The position numbers and the translations under genes were made by a program. Source: an uncultured Clostridiaceae bacterium (GTDB taxonomy: Bacteria > Bacillota > Clostridia > TANB77 > CAG-508). Taken from it: a stretch of DNA of 5,109 nucleotides. The notes beneath the pieces are model-generated. The model searched no databases and was not told where the DNA came from. It saw only the letters and a program-made list of their open reading frames with translations. The DNA is taken from assembly GCA_958402495.1 (NCBI GenBank), contig CATXTS010000125.1, positions 1-5,109 of the forward strand, read 5' to 3'. This document shows positions 4,679 to 5,109 of the stretch, piece by piece. The first letter of the stretch is position 1. Every line of letters begins with the position of its first letter.

Positions 4679-5109
4679 ATGAAGGTATTATTAATACAAA
4701 TGGAATCTAATGGTAATAAAACCGAGAATGAAAAGAAAGCTTTAAAAATGATGGAAGAGGCTATAAAAGAGCGACCAGATATCATCTGCTTATCTGAATT
4801 ATTTTTATCTTGGGGTACAGATTTTGAAGGCGGAAAAGTTGAAATAGCAGAAATAGAAAAATATCAAAGTTTTGCAAAAAAATATAATGTAAATATTATT
4901 TTAGGAAGTGTGGCCTTAATAAATAGTGGAAGCAATAAAACAACCAATACCAGTTTTATGATTGATAGAAGCGGTAATATTGTGAAAAAATATGATAAAA
5001 AGTATATGTATAAAGTAGAAAGAAAAGATTTTAAGATAGATGAAACAGAAGATACTATTTCTGGAAAAGAATTAGGAATAGCAGAATTAGATGGAATAAA
5101 AATTGGACT
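4679..5109 (+). CDS. Carbon-nitrogen hydrolase (nitrilase superfamily), N-terminal part
   Basis: The gene begins at ATG 4679 and runs off the right edge after 143 codons. The N-terminal strand MKVLLIQMES, then Asp-Ile-Ile-Cys-Leu-Ser-Glu-Leu-Phe (34-42, with the catalytic Glu40), Asn-Ile-Ile-Leu-Gly-Ser (73-78), the NTSFMIDRSGNIVKKYDKKY stretch and the following conserved Lys region match the carbon-nitrogen hydrolase superfamily, whose members cleave amide or nitrile C-N bonds using a Glu-Lys-Cys triad. The catalytic cysteine would lie just beyond the window, so activity cannot be judged. The sequence after the lysine (YKVERKDFKIDETEDTISGKELG) follows the family pattern of an active-site loop and then a strand. 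GGAGAGG (4667-4673) lies just before the start, and the RhuM-Fic stop is only 11 bases upstream, so the two are probably co-transcribed. The substrate class (amidase, N-carbamoylputrescine-like or other) cannot be told. Confidence 0.88.
   Translation, partial: MKVLLIQMESNGNKTENEKKALKMMEEAIKERPDIICLSELFLSWGTDFEGGKVEIAEIEKYQSFAKKYNVNIILGSVALINSGSNKTTNTSFMIDRSGNIVKKYDKKYMYKVERKDFKIDETEDTISGKELGIAELDGIKIG

Overview
The window is AT-rich bacterial DNA with strong AGGAGG-type ribosome binding sites, T-tailed hairpin terminators and lysine/isoleucine/asparagine-rich proteins. This points to a low-GC Firmicute, most likely a member of the Clostridia; genus cannot be told from the sequence. The mix of a phage-associated family (DUF5131), a RhuM/Fic protein, small orphan paralogs and apparent gene remnants suggests an accessory or mobile region.

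Layout. (1) Positions 1-382 hold the 3' part of a rightward DUF5131 (Gp37/Gp68-like) gene. (2) Positions 436-2008 hold a leftward block of three small proteins I do not recognise. They are divergent paralogs of one another, sharing an N-terminal Tyr-x-Pro-Tyr-Glu motif, a Pro-x-Trp motif and a C-terminal Tyr-x-x-Gly strand. The block forms two transcription units. The distal gene (1498-1950) ends at a terminator that works in both directions by its structure (1436-1486). The other two genes overlap by 8 bases, share a promoter near 1390-1420 and end at a strong terminator at 436-470. (3) Positions 1988-2284 form a divergent control region. It has a perfect 9+3+9 palindrome over the putative leftward promoter and an extended -10 promoter for the rightward genes. 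(4) Positions 2285-5109 hold a rightward series: an MTA/SAH-nucleosidase-like phosphorylase-superfamily protein, a TTG-started histidine phosphatase, a RhuM-Fic/Doc fusion protein and the start of a carbon-nitrogen hydrolase. About 220 bases between the phosphatase and RhuM-Fic contain what looks like a decayed coding fragment.

How they may work together. The nucleosidase and phosphatase are 27 bases apart and almost certainly co-transcribed. RhuM-Fic and the carbon-nitrogen hydrolase are 11 bases apart and likely translationally linked. The first and last enzymes suggest small-molecule (nucleoside, phosphate ester, amide) chemistry, while RhuM-Fic suggests toxin-like protein modification. 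No complete known pathway or defence system can be named. The most novel element is the tandem family of three orphan paralogs with its own dedicated promoters and terminators.
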